A stretch of 64,000 nt of DNA, from positions 121,051,129 to 121,115,128 of the forward strand of contig OZ018321.1 in assembly GCA_963969495.1 (NCBI GenBank). The letters run 5' to 3'. Positions 1-12,063 of the stretch are shown in pieces. The notes beneath the pieces were generated by a model. That model worked only from the letters and a program-made list of their open reading frames with translations, had not been told where the DNA came from and searched no databases. The stretch's first letter is position 1. The number at the start of each line of letters is the position of its first letter. This stretch comes from Ceratothoa steindachneri (Eukaryota > Arthropoda > Malacostraca > Isopoda > Cymothoidae). A program made the position numbers and the translations under genes.

Positions 1-429
1 ATATTGAATTAAAGATCTTCTAAGGTCAGAGCCTTTTTCCAGAGGGGCAAGTCCTCGAACTGGTCCCGGGTAAAACATAAGGATGAGAGTCGTAACTCTG
101 AATAGAGGGGCCAGTCAAATTTTGCAATATCTCATAAAATTATTTTAGCCCTTGAGTTTTCCATTATCCATTCAAGAAACACATGTTCCAATTCAGCTTA
201 TAGTGATCATTGAGTCCGGAAACAGGTTACGGCAATTAAAAAACCCCTCTGGAATTCGACTAAATTTGGTTCCTGACTTGGTCGTTTTCCCCCGACCACA
301 TAGCAAGGCTGCCATGCAAGCAAAACATACGTTCAAGAAATCCCTAGAATAAGTACAAGAAACAAGAGCAACAAAAAAGATAAAATATAGCATTTCCTTT
401 TAAAGATTAGTGAAATTAATCCCCCAGTC
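1..429. other. No gene recognised (left edge)
   Basis: AT-rich flank upstream of the first LINE remnant. Short open frames on both strands show no motif or family resemblance that I can identify. The edge may cut an element that continues outside the window. Confidence 0.5.
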
Positions 430-460
430 TGGTCCCATCCCCCAGCCAATGGATTCCTAG

Positions 461-2010
461 TTGGGGAAGAAGCTGGAGGATATGGACTTCACCGAAGGGA
501 AAATAAAAAAGAAGATCAGTGACCTAATGACGAATAAGTCACCTGGCCCGGGTGGGTTTCTACCTAAAGTGTTAAAAGAAGTGCGTGATCAAGTGTCACG
601 ACACCTGAGCGCAATCTTCAACATGTCAATCCGGACCGAATGCGTTCCTAGAGACTGGTGTGAAGCGGAGGTGACTCCTATCTTCAAGAAAGAAAAGCGT
701 AGCCAACCGTCAAAATACCAACCTATCAGTCAGACTTCGATAGTCAGTAAACTCATGGAAAGGATGATGGTGGACAAAATGACGTCGCATTTAGAGTCAA
801 ACCTGCTACTGAGGAATTCCCAGCACGACTTCCGAAGGCAACGGTCATGCCTGACGAACCTTGTGGAATTCTTCCACTTCGTCTTCAGTAAGCACGATCG
901 GGACAAGGCGGTGGATGTGGTGTACTTAGACTTTCAGAAAGCCTTTGATAAGGTACCACACCGCCACCTTCTCAGAAAATTGCGAGCGCTGGGCATAGAC
1001 GGAAAAGTAGCCGGCTGGATAGAGAACTGGCTAAGTGGCAGACGGCAACGGGTGGTGGTGAATGGACAGGCTTCTGAGTGGGTGCCCGTTACTAGCAGGG
1101 TGCCTCAATGTTCTGTCCTGGGACCACTACTATTCATCATCAACGTCAACGACATGGACGGCGACATGGTTGCCAAGATTTCCAAATTTGCCGAGGATAC
1201 CAAGCTTGGTGTGAACGTTGCAAAGGATGGAAATACTGCCCGCCTGCAGGAAGATCTTGGGAAGATTGGGGAGTGGTCTGACACGTGGCAAAGGCCTTTT
1301 AACGTGAACAAATGCAAAGTGATGCATATCGGCCACAGAAACCCCCAATCTCAGTATATCCTTAAGGGCACTGCTCTTGAATCGAGTGACACTGAAAAGG
1401 ACTTGGGTGTAACTATCACTAGTGACCTCAAGTTCTCGAAACAGTGCATCGAGGCAGAGAAGAAAGCCCAAATGATGTTAGGCTACATAAAGCGCCAGTT
1501 TGGATACCGTAACAAGGAGATAGTACTTTGTCTGTACAACCCCCTTGATTGGCCGCACCTGGAGTATGCCGTACAAGTTTGGAGTCCTTCGTTTGGAAAG
1601 GACATCGCAAGGTTGAAACGCGTACAAGCTAGGGCAACCAAACTGATTCCCTCTATCCGACCTAAAAGTTATGAGGATAGACTAAGGAAATTAGATCTGT
1701 TCTCGCTGGAAACCCGTAGACTGCGTGGTCAGCTCATCGAAGTTTTCAAAATACTTCAAGGGTTCGACAACGTTGACTACCGGGATATTTTCACACTGAG
1801 TGAGAACAGAACGCGCAATCACGGCTTCAAACTTGAACTGAAGTGTTACAACTGCAATCTGTGTAGAATTTTTTTCACTTACAGTATCTGCGGTAAGTGA
1901 AACGCACTTCCAGTGGAAGTTGTCAACAGTGAATCTGTTGCCTAGTTCAAGTCAAGACTAGACAAAATCTTGAAAAGTGGCCGTTTAGGGGCGCAAAACA
2001 ATTGAGAAAT
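461..2010 (+). pseudogene. CR1-like LINE reverse transcriptase (ORF2), 5'-truncated
   Basis: Reverse transcriptase and C-terminal region of a non-LTR retrotransposon, which would copy element RNA into DNA at the nicked target. Seen: a KSPGPGG-type block at the start; PIFKKEKRSQPSKYQPIS; the fingers/palm motif YLDFQKAFDKVPHRHLLRKL; IENWLSGRRQRVVVNG; and the thumb region ending NALPVEVVNSES. The catalytic FADD box reads FAED (1187-1198), so the first aspartate is replaced by glutamate. In-frame stops occur at 1898-1900 and again before FKSRLDKILKSG. The frame opens just after a stop at 458-460 with a TTG rather than an ATG, so no true start exists and the endonuclease and ORF1 are missing, as expected for 5' truncation. 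Same family as the minus-strand copy at 14.1-19.4 kb. The clade (CR1/L2 group) is inferred from motif style. Confidence 0.9.
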
Positions 2011-2125
2011 CATGTGCTCGCTCGATTGCTAGTCCAAAGGTACCCTCTTTGAATGGACCATAAGGTCTGCTAGGATAATTTCTTTCCTTGTGACTCCTTG
2101 TAACTCCTTGTAAAGCTTTCATGTT
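2011..2125 (+). mobile_element. 3' UTR and tail of the CR1-like LINE
   Basis: Sequence following the RT frame ends in a short direct repeat, about two copies of a TGTAACTCCT-like unit (2088-2113). CR1-type LINEs usually end in short tandem repeats rather than poly(A). The exact 3' boundary is inferred. Confidence 0.55.
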
Positions 2126-4239
2126 GCGAAGCTTTTTAGAAAACTTCTGCCCATTTTTTGCCTACCTTTCTCACCCTACTATTTCTTTGGCGATTAAGCA
2201 AGTGCCTGGAAGACCCCCTTAAATCATTCAACTACCTCCTAAACTGATGTGCAGATAGAAGTTCATGGCGTGCATTCCCCTCGCCTTCCATAGTGGTAGT
2301 CTCACTCTCGTCCCCAGTAGACCACTCGCTGGTATTTTAGCGGTTTCCTTGTTGGGGTTAGGAAGATATCCTATACTCCCGCCTCAACCTAAAACGACCC
2401 CATGATTCGCAAGTAGGTCACAATCTTTTTATGACCCCAAAGGCGCATAGAATGTAGACTAGATCTGAATCGCTACCCAATTTTAACCAAACGCCGTCTC
2501 ATGTGTCCGCGAATCTTCTTCCAGCATGGATTCGAGCATCCAGATCCCCCTAAGTTTGATTCGCTCATGAAGGCTGCATATTTTCATGCAATTCCTCCTA
2601 TTCAAAAATATTTCATCCATCATTTTCACTATTTAAGTTGCACTCCACGGGCATTTTAGAATTACTTCCCCCTCCCCCTTCCGTAAATTTAAAACCAAAC
2701 AATAGTATGGGATTGTTACTGAGATTCTAATATATTAATTTAAGATGTAGCATCTAACTAAGGAGGATAAAAAATGGTACTGTAAAAAAGGAGAAGGATT
2801 GTTTTCTACTAAATCACTTTAATTACGAATGGGACATGAAAATCAGGGTCAACTCTGCTTATGAGAAGGCATTTCCCTTTCCCTCTTTTGTTTCACTTTG
2901 CTCTCTAACAGGAACCTTCTAAAAAGCACCAACGCATTCCATGAGATATCTATTAATCAATAACCAGCGAAAATATCCTCCACTATCTACATGACAGCTT
3001 TGACCTAATAGTGGAAGAGATAAATTACGGCTCTCTCCAATTTAAGATAAGATGGAATCAAATTAAAGCATCTCTAAATTCCTTCACATTGCCTGCAAGA
3101 AGCAACTTACATTTCAAAGACATTTTCCAAGCCCGCGGTCCAGTGAACCAATGGTATGTCTCTTATATACATGATACTGGTGAGTTGTAGAACCATTAAT
3201 AGATCGAGGTTTAATCTAGGACCTCATTTAAATTAAGTCTCTGTAGCAGGACTTCCCTCTCCCTATGCTTTATTTGTTTTTAAAAAAGAATGTGAGCGAA
3301 ACTTAGTATATCGTTATCTCTACTTACAATTCTTCAAATTTATGTCATTTAATTCCTAGGTGTTATATGAAAATGTTAGAAATATATCATTTACTCGTAA
3401 TCTTTCTACTACTGAACTCATTATAGGAACGAACCTAACGCTTGATTAACCTCAGAAAAGCCTATAAAGGTGTATTACAACGGGCTACAGAGGTTTTCCG
3501 AGAGTCAATAAAAGGTTTTTTTTCCTTAGAGGCAAAAAGCATCACCCCCTCCCTCTCTCAGCAAACGACACGGGCATCCCGGGGGAAATTTAAATCACCT
3601 TAATCCCTTAGATTAACTTTTAATATTAAATATAGTATTCCATGTAGTTTATATCATTAATTTATTATGTGACTGCTTTATTCGTTAGCTCTTCCCCAGA
3701 CCAATATAATTTTTAAAGCTTTCTCGGAAAGAGACACCATTGTCGGTTTTTGCTTTAATTTTTACTTATAGGAAGAATCTGAACATCACTTTACCCAACA
3801 GACAAAATGGACAGATACAAATTCACTGAATTAGTTTAAAAATCGAAAAAGAAACCAAATGTATTTAAATAATTAACTAACAATTACCTCTGCAATTACA
3901 AAAATATATACTAGAGAAATTTTACGATAAATTATTGGTGGTATTATGGTGCGGTGTCACAAAATGAAGGTTAGGTTAACCTAACCTAAACAAGAGACCT
4001 AAAGTGACATCTGTTTAGGTGTAAACCCAAATAGAACTGGTCTTATAACTATGCCAAAAAATATAGGTGAAAGAAATGGATTTAATTGATTAGGTTTACA
4101 CTTTACACGATCCTTTTCCTCTTTCTTCCCTTCTGTTTCCCCATTTGTCAATTTTCACAACTAAAGACCTGCATTCGAAGAGTTCATCCGGAAGACCCGA
4201 ACACTAGGGACTATTGACGTAAAAACTCTACGGTTATGT
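2126..4239. other. No gene recognised; TTAGG-type palindrome
   Basis: About 2.1 kb with no coding signal I can support. The one structured item is a perfect 18-bp palindrome at 3969-3986, GGTTAGGTTAACCTAACC, made of two inverted TTAGG-like units. Confidence 0.5.
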
Positions 4240-4335
4240 ATTAGCCGAGTGGAGACCCTTCCCATAACAGCGAAGTTAAACCACATCGAGTGTGGTAAGT
4301 CGCCTGATGGAGGCTGGAATTGGGTCTACTTCACG
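4240..4335 (+). ncRNA. 5S rRNA-like relic (pseudogene or 5S-derived SINE head)
   Basis: The stretch around 4270-4320 follows the internal control region of metazoan 5S rRNA. It has a CGAAGTTAA block, then a CATCGAGTGTGGTAAGT segment in place of the ...ATCGGGC..GGTTAGTA region, then a GATGG block followed by GGCTGGAA and GGGT. The match is patchy and the 5' part is poor, so a functional 5S gene is unlikely. It could be a dead 5S gene or the head of a 5S-derived SINE. An overlapping 73-residue open frame (4249-4470) looks like chance. Confidence 0.4.
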
Positions 4336-5404
4336 AACGTGACTATAGGCTATAAATATGACAGGTTCGGATCCGACATTAAATTGTATGTAAGTCTCCA
4401 CCTAAGTAATAAAAGGCCTCTAAAAGACTGCAGTCCTGCGATAAGATGCCATATAAATAGTATGGCCTAGCATATTATTTATTTAACTTAAATACAATTT
4501 TAAAAGGAATGGGATTAACGTCCCTGCGTTAGGTCGAAGTCTACCAGCGAAATCCGTTAAGTCCAAGGTCTTCCAGCTAATTTACGGATTAATATGGGAT
4601 TCATCGGTGACTTTATGTTACGCTGCTTAAAGTGCGTTGACCTAGCATTTACTACTTCTAAGTTCTTCTAATCATTTACATAGAACATCCAGTGCCAATC
4701 TATTTCATGGCCTAAATTCGCTTTTATGCTTTCACATTTGTCCAAGACACTAAGCTGTTTAAATCACTGCAATATAAAGTTACCCTATCTTCTTTTATAA
4801 TAGTTATATTTTTATGCTCTTGTAAATACGAAGTTATTCCACTACCGTAAGATATAAAGGCAAATTCTGATTCGTGTAAAAACTAACAACACAAAACGTG
4901 CATGTCATCCCCTTATTTAAGGTCTCCCTTAATATCCGGTATTTTGATAACCTCGTTTAAGATCCAATGCATTTGACCATTAAACACGTCGAATATTAAC
5001 AAGAGGCCGTATAAATATGAGGGAGACAAGGAAGCTTCATAAGAAGAGTATAATAAACCGTGATTAAGGTGACTGCTCATGCATCATAAATATGGAATTT
5101 ACCATCCTCCGGTTTATAGTAGCAAAATATAGAGTAAATCCTCGGCGGCTGCAGATTTTCGAACGCTGGCCATATACCGATGACTGTCATAAGCAATAAA
5201 GTGAAACATCAGCGTTTGTCGGAGCTAATGTCGTTTGCTTCCCGTTTGGCGCATTAATGAAGATTGGGAGATCATTTATTGCCAAGATTTAACACACTAA
5301 ATAATAAATGAAACGGGACCTAATTTGATGTGTATTGGTACATGAGCCAGAACAAAAGGTTCGTCCCAAAAATATATATTTCCCCAATAGTAATCCTCCT
5401 CATT

Positions 5405-5406
<2 letters not shown>
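4336..5406. other. No gene recognised
   Basis: AT-rich sequence without coding motifs; nothing supported. Confidence 0.5.

Positions 5407-5495
<89 letters not shown>
5407..5495. repeat. (AT)n microsatellite
   Basis: About 44 uninterrupted AT dinucleotides. Open frames reading IYIYIY through it on either strand are artefacts. Confidence 0.98.
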
Positions 5496-5496
<1 letters not shown>

Positions 5497-5502
5497 CAAT
5501 AG

Positions 5503-5741
5503 GGGTCTGTTCTTTCTTGTGGAATGTCCGACCATAAAAAAGTTCGTACTTGGATTTTTATAAACGACTTAATGAAAATAATTTTATTTCGGAATTTTAA
5601 GTTTTTTATAATGAAGGGCTGGAGCTTGATGAATCCTATCTACAGAGGTGGGTGGAATGGATTCACAACGATGAAGAACGGGGAATGTGAACCAGCGTCC
5701 TCGACTGTTCTTAATGTGGATCTGAGTTCATGCGTGTAATG
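5503..5741 (+). repeat. Dispersed repeat copy A, left half
   Basis: About 240 bp closely matching 13657-13885, starting with a GTTCTTTCTTGTG block and including TATCTACAGAGGTGGGTGG and CGATGAAGAACGGGGAATGT. The match stops at 5741, exactly where the hAT terminus begins, and the rest of the repeat resumes at about 12096. The family is unknown; it has no coding content. Confidence 0.8.
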
Positions 5742-5929
5742 CAATGTTGCCAAATGTGTCAAAGGTAAACGCGCTAAAAAGACTCAACTTGTGTTAAAAC
5801 GGGCTAAAATAGGAAATTTAGAGCAATTCGAAAAACCTAGAATCAATTTTAAACAAATAAATTTAAGCAATTTACCTTTAATTTACTCTGAATCCAAGAT
5901 TTCTAAATTACTGCTCTCTTCCAAATCGT

Positions 5930-7222
5930 CATAGTCTTCGTCAATATTTTCTTCCGAGGTCGAGGCGTTACGTGCATTCATCGTTCCATTTTTCCGCAAG
6001 ATGTCATTTGGCCATTTATAAATGAAGCAGCATTTATCACTACATTTTAGACCATATTTTACGGAAAAAATTTATTTCCATGTTTTTAAATTCATGTGGT
6101 TGCGCAATTTTGAATGAAAAATGTTCATGACACTAAAGAGTGTTTCCACATCGGCATTGTAATGCGGCAAAATAAGTAGTATTAATGCTAAATCAGAGTT
6201 CTTTGAACGGATTTTCCCGCACAGAATCCCGAAACAAAGAAACTTCTATCCAGAATGAAATGGGGTTCGAAACATCAATCCAGGATTCATTCCGTAGCTG
6301 GTTCCATTGAAAATCTATTTTAGTTATGGTCTCATCATTTTCATGGATTCTAGAACTTTTATATTATATGGTAGTCGCTGCTTAATTGCTGCACAAGCTC
6401 AATGACAAATTTAATGCATCTTTCACGTATTTCGTTTTCTGCTTTTTGAGGAAAGTTGCATTGCGAGATTTCATTTTCAAACTGCTAACAGAGTTAGAGT
6501 TTCGGGTCTATAAAATCCTAAAGACGCTCATCTTGCTAAGGTTTTTTCCTGGTATTAAAATCGTTGAAGTAATAGAATTGATGAGAGATTGGATATCACT
6601 CGATAATTTTTTCGTATCCTGTATTTGCGCCTCAAAAATTTTATTAACCCTTTGAACTTAAGGAAGTATTTGTTTCAGAAACACCAAAAAAACAAAGTTT
6701 TTCTTGTCTTGAACATAGAATATGGAGCTTCAGCTGTAAAGCATCTTTCTTCATTCCTTGCTATACTGAAATGGCAAAGCAATTCAACCGTTCCAAAATT
6801 CTTGAAACAATAACTTCTACTGAGAGCCATCTGGTCGGACTAGGCGAGAAAAGCTTTAACGGTAAATTAGCGTCGTTTATTGAGGAAAATAGCACCATAT
6901 ATTTTGCTGGACGGAAGGAGGAATGCGAAAACCAGATATAAGTTTCCTTAATCATAAAGTCTAAATGCCTAGGTAAGCATTTGGCTGCAGCATGAGACAC
7001 TATAAGTTGAGGAGAATGACAAATGGATTTGATCAGAGTCAAATGAAGAACTTCTCTTTTTAAGAGTGCATAGACGCCCTGAATAAGCGTAAAAGAGTTA
7101 GGAGCTAAATAGTAAAAATTTTGTGCTAACATAGAAACTTTTGCAGCGCTAAAAAAAGATTCCGCCTCGAGGGAAAATGGATTATCAAATGAATCTAATC
7201 TAAAACTGCAAAAACGCGCCAA
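5930..7222 (-). pseudogene. hAT transposase, C-terminal half
   Basis: Catalytic-domain remnant of a hAT DNA transposase. Seen on the minus strand: NPFSLEAESFFSAAKV near the upstream end; PTRWLSVEVIVSRILERL, the hAT TRWLS block, around 6800; and a hAT dimerisation-like tail at 6000-6180 reading NADVETLFSVMN then HSKLRNHMN. The frame is open from 7222 to 6761 and then broken by several stops and shifts. The N-terminal BED finger and first catalytic region are not found, so the copy cannot be active. Confidence 0.75.
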
Positions 7223-7599
7223 AACGTGCTAAAATAAAATGAGAAAGCGCTAAAATAGCGCAGCCGCGTAAAATAAAAATAACACTGTATTTAGTGAATT
7301 GACAAAAGTACATTTTCCTACCTAATTCGAGCATACTGAATTCAAATCTGAAATCAGATTATCTCTAAATGCTACAAATTTTTCGTAATATCAATAACTA
7401 ATATTATACAATAATTTTCATTTTATCACGCCTATCATCATGCCCTGAAGTAATATTTAATCATCCCTTTGCGTTATTTATAGTGAAGGAGGTTTTTTGC
7501 ACAAACATTTTATTGCATATGAGAAGAAACTTGAATTACACATTAGGATTACAAATAATGTAATCAAATAGATGCTAATTTATTAATGACCGTACATCA

Positions 7600-9319
7600 G
7601 GCTGGAGGACCTCGTCTTGATTTCAATCGCGCATGAATTTGCGTTTGTAACTCTTTCTTTTGTAAGTCTTCTCTGGCTAATCTCTTCTAATTGTCCAGCA
7701 GTAGTCCTCTATCATTTGTCTATCCCAGTGACCTTGGTAGCGCTCTTCTATCGTCATCAATTTCTGATGAAAGCGTTTCCCTTGTTCGTCGCTCACGGCT
7801 CCCAGTTTCTCTGGGAATTGGTCGAGGTGACTATTTAAGAAATGCAGCTTCACACTAATTTGCATCCCTGATCACAATATGCTAAAAGCATAGTAGTAAC
7901 CAGATCCTCGTAGTTATGTACTTTTTTGTTTTCCAAGAAGTTACGAACAACGGCAGAAAATGAGAGCCAGGCTGCCTTCTCTTTTTGATTCATGGAGTTC
8001 ACGAATCTAGAATCACTCAGAAGTATTCGAATTTGGGGGCCATCAAATACTCCTGCTTTTATTTTTTCATATGAAAAAGCAGGAAACGCTGATACTATGT
8101 ACTGAAAACAATCATTATCCGTGCTCAAGGCCTTGGCATACTGCTTCCTCAACCCCAGTTTAAGATGAAGTGGAGGGAAAACGATATTGTCTCGACTTAC
8201 GATTGGCTCATTAACAATGTTTATCATTCCTGCTTCCAAAGTTTCCCGAACTAGCCAATCTTTTGGAACCAGTGTTTGTCACAGGCTTGGCAGTCTCACA
8301 TACAGATATAGCATGGAAACTTTGTATATCTCTTCTGCTGGCCAAGGAAGAACTTGACCATCTTAAGGTCTACTACACATATGATCCAATTGAGTTCATG
8401 GTACTTAAGTAAATCCATGACCATTCTTATGTATCGTGAGTTTCTCGCTGATGGACAGAGTGCCCGAGAGGAACTGTACCAAAGTCATTGCTATTATGCA
8501 GAAGGACACACTTGAGCCTACGCTTGGAGCTATCCAAAAACAGTCTCCACTCAGCAGGGCTATAGGTGCCAAGTCCCCATTCGGTAAACAGAACAGGAAA
8601 TCGTGGCAGTATACAAATTGTTTGTCCTCAAAGAAATACTTAACAAATGTACTCTCCCTTGTTCCATAATATGATACCCAGACCGACCTGTCAAGCATAT
8701 GTCTTTCACTCAACCTGGAGGCTAAAGGTTCTGCAACTTTCTTGGATAGCGCTAAATCACGTATCAACTCATTCAAATACTCTTGATTGAAACAGTGAGG
8801 AGCTAATGACTGTTCAGCATCTGATCATGAATCTGCAGACTCTGAATCCATTCCGTGGATGTCCATATCAAGTACATCATTTTCATCCTCGGAGGAAGCA
8901 TATCCACTAAAATTCGGAACTGGTAAGGACTCAGAATGAGGTACTGGCCGGATCGCCGAGAGAATGTTGGGGTAGTCGATCTTGTACCTATTTTTCTTGC
9001 CAATCCCTTTAGTATTTACCAGACAGAAATAACAGTCCGATACATGATCCTTTGGCTCTCGCTACACAATGGGGATTCCAAAAGGAAGCCCATTTCTCTT
9101 TCCCTTCGTCCACTCACGAAGATGTTCCACACAACTATGGCAAACAACATGTGGGGCCCACTTCTTATCTTGATCGCAAATAGGAACATCAAAATATGAC
9201 TTATAAGTGCGGATCACAAAGTTTGATATATTGCGCCTTTAACGAACTAGCATGTAACAGCCACATATGTAGCAGAAAGTGTCTGGATCATTAACGCAAT
9301 TTCCTCTTGACGAAGCCAT
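7600..9319 (-). pseudogene. Pseudogene of an uncharacterised Cys-rich protein family
   Basis: Reading the minus strand from an ATG at 9319 gives MASSRGNCVNDPDTFCYICG, then CDQDKKWAPHVVCHSC, DHVSDCYFC, LNELIRDLALSKKVAEPLAS, FPAFSYEKIKAGVFDGPQI, RFHQKLMTIEERYQGHW and IEDYCWTIRRD. I recall this protein as a multicopy, poorly characterised family in arthropod and other invertebrate genomes, often intronless; no biochemical function is known to me. Seen here: at least three frameshifts (about 9070, 8560, 8270), several in-frame stops, and an N-terminal CxxC/CxxC zinc-ribbon-like pattern. It sits between the hAT remnant and a LINE inside the composite element, so it may have been mobilised with it. 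Family identity is confident; any function is not. Confidence 0.75.
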
Positions 9320-9532
9320 CACTCTAACATAACACCTGAAAAAAGAAACAATAATGTTAATATTTCGCACAATAACCCTTATTACTACAAGCACCCTCTC
9401 TGTCCGTCCAGAAGGCAGTTTTCGAGGAAACGAGAGAATAAAAATTACAGAATTAAAAATGGCAGATAAATCTAAGTCACCAGAAAATGTGATTAAAATT
9501 GTTCTCCAGTGTAATTCGCGCTAAGCAATGCC

Positions 9533-9544
9533 AAAACGCGGCAA
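9533..9544. repeat. Target-site duplication (3' side) of a LINE
   Basis: AAAACGCGGCAA, repeated exactly at 12052-12063. Twelve of twelve bases match, flanking the LINE between them. Confidence 0.85.
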
Positions 9545-12051
9545 GGATTCAAGGATCATAAAAGATAGAAAAAGGGTGTGATAGTAAGAGAGTTAAAAGA
9601 TATAAAAAGTGATATTTTAGTAAGAGAATGATGTGCCAGTACGTCTGGCTATGGATTTCCATCACTTGTATGATGCTTCCATGCATGTTATTTAAGCATT
9701 CGAGCCTTTGTTTTAATACTTTTGCATTTTTGTAGCGAGAGCTATCACTATTTCTTGGTCACTTAGTTATTTTGATGCAGTTTTATCCACTACTTATAAT
9801 TTTATTGTGCCTTATTCATTTATCATCTTGTTCACTACGGATCTTTTTTTTTTGTCCACTATGGATCTTTTTATTTTGTAATATTCAGTTTAACATCCAA
9901 TTATTCAGATATTTATTTTAATTGTTTTTCCGGTGAGAAATAGTTATCCATAGATCGGTTCCAGGTTTTCTTGCAACCGCTGTTGGCGGCTGGCAAATCC
10001 TTGTCGGTAATGTCTATTCGGGTCGTCATTTTCGGGAATTTCTATATCTTGCATGACTCTTTCGGGTAAGTAGTTATGCATACTCCTCCATATTCTTGTT
10101 GCTCTTCTGTGCAACGTAACATTCAGGGGGTCGATATCTGCGAGTTCATGTTGTCTAATCGATGGGACCATGTATAGTAAACTGGGATCAAGGATGAATC
10201 GTAGAGCTTGATTTTGCACTGCTTGTGCCGTGAGAATTCGTCTTGGTTGCGAAATATAACGGAACGGCGGGGTATAGCAAGATTGGCCTAACCAAGGCCA
10301 AATACAACTTCCTCTTACTGCGGAAGGAGAGTCTCCTGAACCTGTAAAGTTGTCTAAGTCTGATCTTGGCTTTACTATAATGTCCGCCGTTTTGACACGT
10401 TCGATAGGGAGGATTTTGAATTTATTCATTTTAGTGTGAACCTTATTTCTTTTTTTCGTAGAGGTTGAGGTTGTTAAATTCCCCAGCTGTCCTATTTGTG
10501 AAGTCTATAGGAGCTTGGTAGTCACTTGTTATAATTTGCGTAATGTCGTCGGCTAGCTGAACATATATAGCGTAATCCTGAGTAGGAAAAGGGAGGTCGC
10601 TCGTGTAGATGGTATACAGTGTCGGGCTCAGACACCCCCCTTAAGGCAGTCCTGCATTCAACGAAAAGGGTTGCCCTTCGTTATCATTAATTTTTACGGT
10701 TGCCTCTCTATCCTCCAAGTAATCACAGAGGATCCTGGTGATTTTGGTTTCCATCTTGAGGTTACATAACTCAATCTTTAATCCAGGTACCCAGACCTTG
10801 TCAAATGCAGAGGCTCCGTCTCTGAGTACAACGTCCACCCTCCTATTTTGGGCCTTTACATTCGCAATGTACTCTGTCATAAGAGCAAGAGCAGTTTCCG
10901 TACCAAGGTGACTACGGAATCCATGTTGTTGTCTGTTGTAGCCGCCTCTAGTTTTTAGGAGATTCCTCAGTCTGTCGTTAAGAAGTTTCTCCAAAACTTT
11001 TCCAATGAATTCTATAAGGGAAATGGGCCTGTAACTTTTGACTTCCTTTTTTGGTTTCCCTGGTTTCAAGATGAAGATCATTCTGGCCCTTTTGAGTAGA
11101 TTTGGGAAGTAGCCAACTTTTAAATAGGTATTGAAGAGACTTAGTAAGGCTTCATTGATGTTTGCAGGGGCATTTACTAAATGCGCCTTGGTAATACCTG
11201 ATACACCAGGGGCCCTCTGCTTAAAGTTCTTTAAGACTGTCTCGAATTTTTCATGGGTGAACGGTTCTCCCTTGGCTCCTGCTCGTCGGGTGTGATCGAA
11301 GAAGTGGTATGGTGTTATGGTTGGTCCTCCCTCTTCCAGGTTTGACAAGACTCTTTCCTCGTATTCCCAGTCAAAATCGTAATTTTCTTCCTCCGTTATG
11401 TCGAACTTTCTCTTGCAGTGATCTCTGAAGTGGAATTCTATATCTCGGTCCTCGGTGATAGTTCTTCCCTCAGCTGTGATGGTAATATTGGACTTACTTT
11501 GCTGAGTGCCACTTAATCTTTTAATCTGAGACCAAAATTTTCTGGGGTCGGTTTCGATGTCCATATTATCAATTATGCCACCCGAGATTGCCTTAGACTC
11601 CTCGCGGATGAAATATTTAATTTCCATGCACAGGTTTCTAAGTTCACGGTATCGTACCGCCGTGTTCCCATTCTCATTTATTTCTGCAATAAGCTCCTCC
11701 AGTCGGTCTTTCCTTGATGTAATCTCCTCATTCCATCGTGGAGCAGGGAGAGTCTTATATTCAACCCTCGGGATAGCTACTATCTGCTTCCTCGAGGGTA
11801 GACCCGTCCATCGGTTCTATTCGATAATCTTGGAGGACTCTCTTATACTCGAGACAGTCAGCCTTGGGCAAGCATCTACGGGAGAGGACTTTGACCTGGA
11901 TAGGTGAGATCGAGATTGTAGTCATCATGCTAAGATGGTCAGAGGGAGAATAAGGGCAAGGGATGGTATTTTGGTTCAGCGCGAATCCGTCATTCGTTAG
12001 TACTATGTCGGGGTAGTTGAGGATCTCCTCGTTAAGTACGTAGCGAAATCT
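9545..12051 (-). pseudogene. Zinc-knuckle-type LINE, 5'-truncated (copy 1)
   Basis: 5'-truncated non-LTR retrotransposon. Reading from 12051: the end of the endonuclease (NYPDIVLTNDGF, then SPSDHLSMM, the SDH block); a linker; then RT from about 11600 with FKQRAPGVSGITKAHLVNA, LKPGKPKKEVKSYRPISL, RQQHGFRS and DGASAFDKVW; GLP-stop-GGCLSPTL; LADDITQII (the intact DD catalytic pair, about 10540); then a thumb region to 9944 (LHRRATRIWRSMHNYLPERV). A CAA-to-TAA change at about 10644 gives the in-frame stop just before GGCLSP. About 400 bp of 3' UTR follows to 9545. Same family as the copies at 29-34, 34-40 and 59-61 kb. The clade (Jockey/R1/I-like) is inferred from the CCHC-type ORF1 of sister copies. 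Confidence 0.88.
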
Positions 12052-12063
12052 AAAACGCGGCAA
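12052..12063. repeat. Target-site duplication (5' side) of the LINE
   Basis: Second copy of AAAACGCGGCAA, abutting the 5' truncation point of the LINE. Confidence 0.85.

Noticed and set aside
4249..4470. 73-residue frame METLPITAKLNHIECG...
   Set aside because: It overlaps the 5S-like relic and has no protein family resemblance.
5320..5563. Open frames reading IYIYIY on both strands (also at 23630-23824 and 34954-35256)
   Set aside because: They are (AT)n microsatellites with no coding content outside the repeat.
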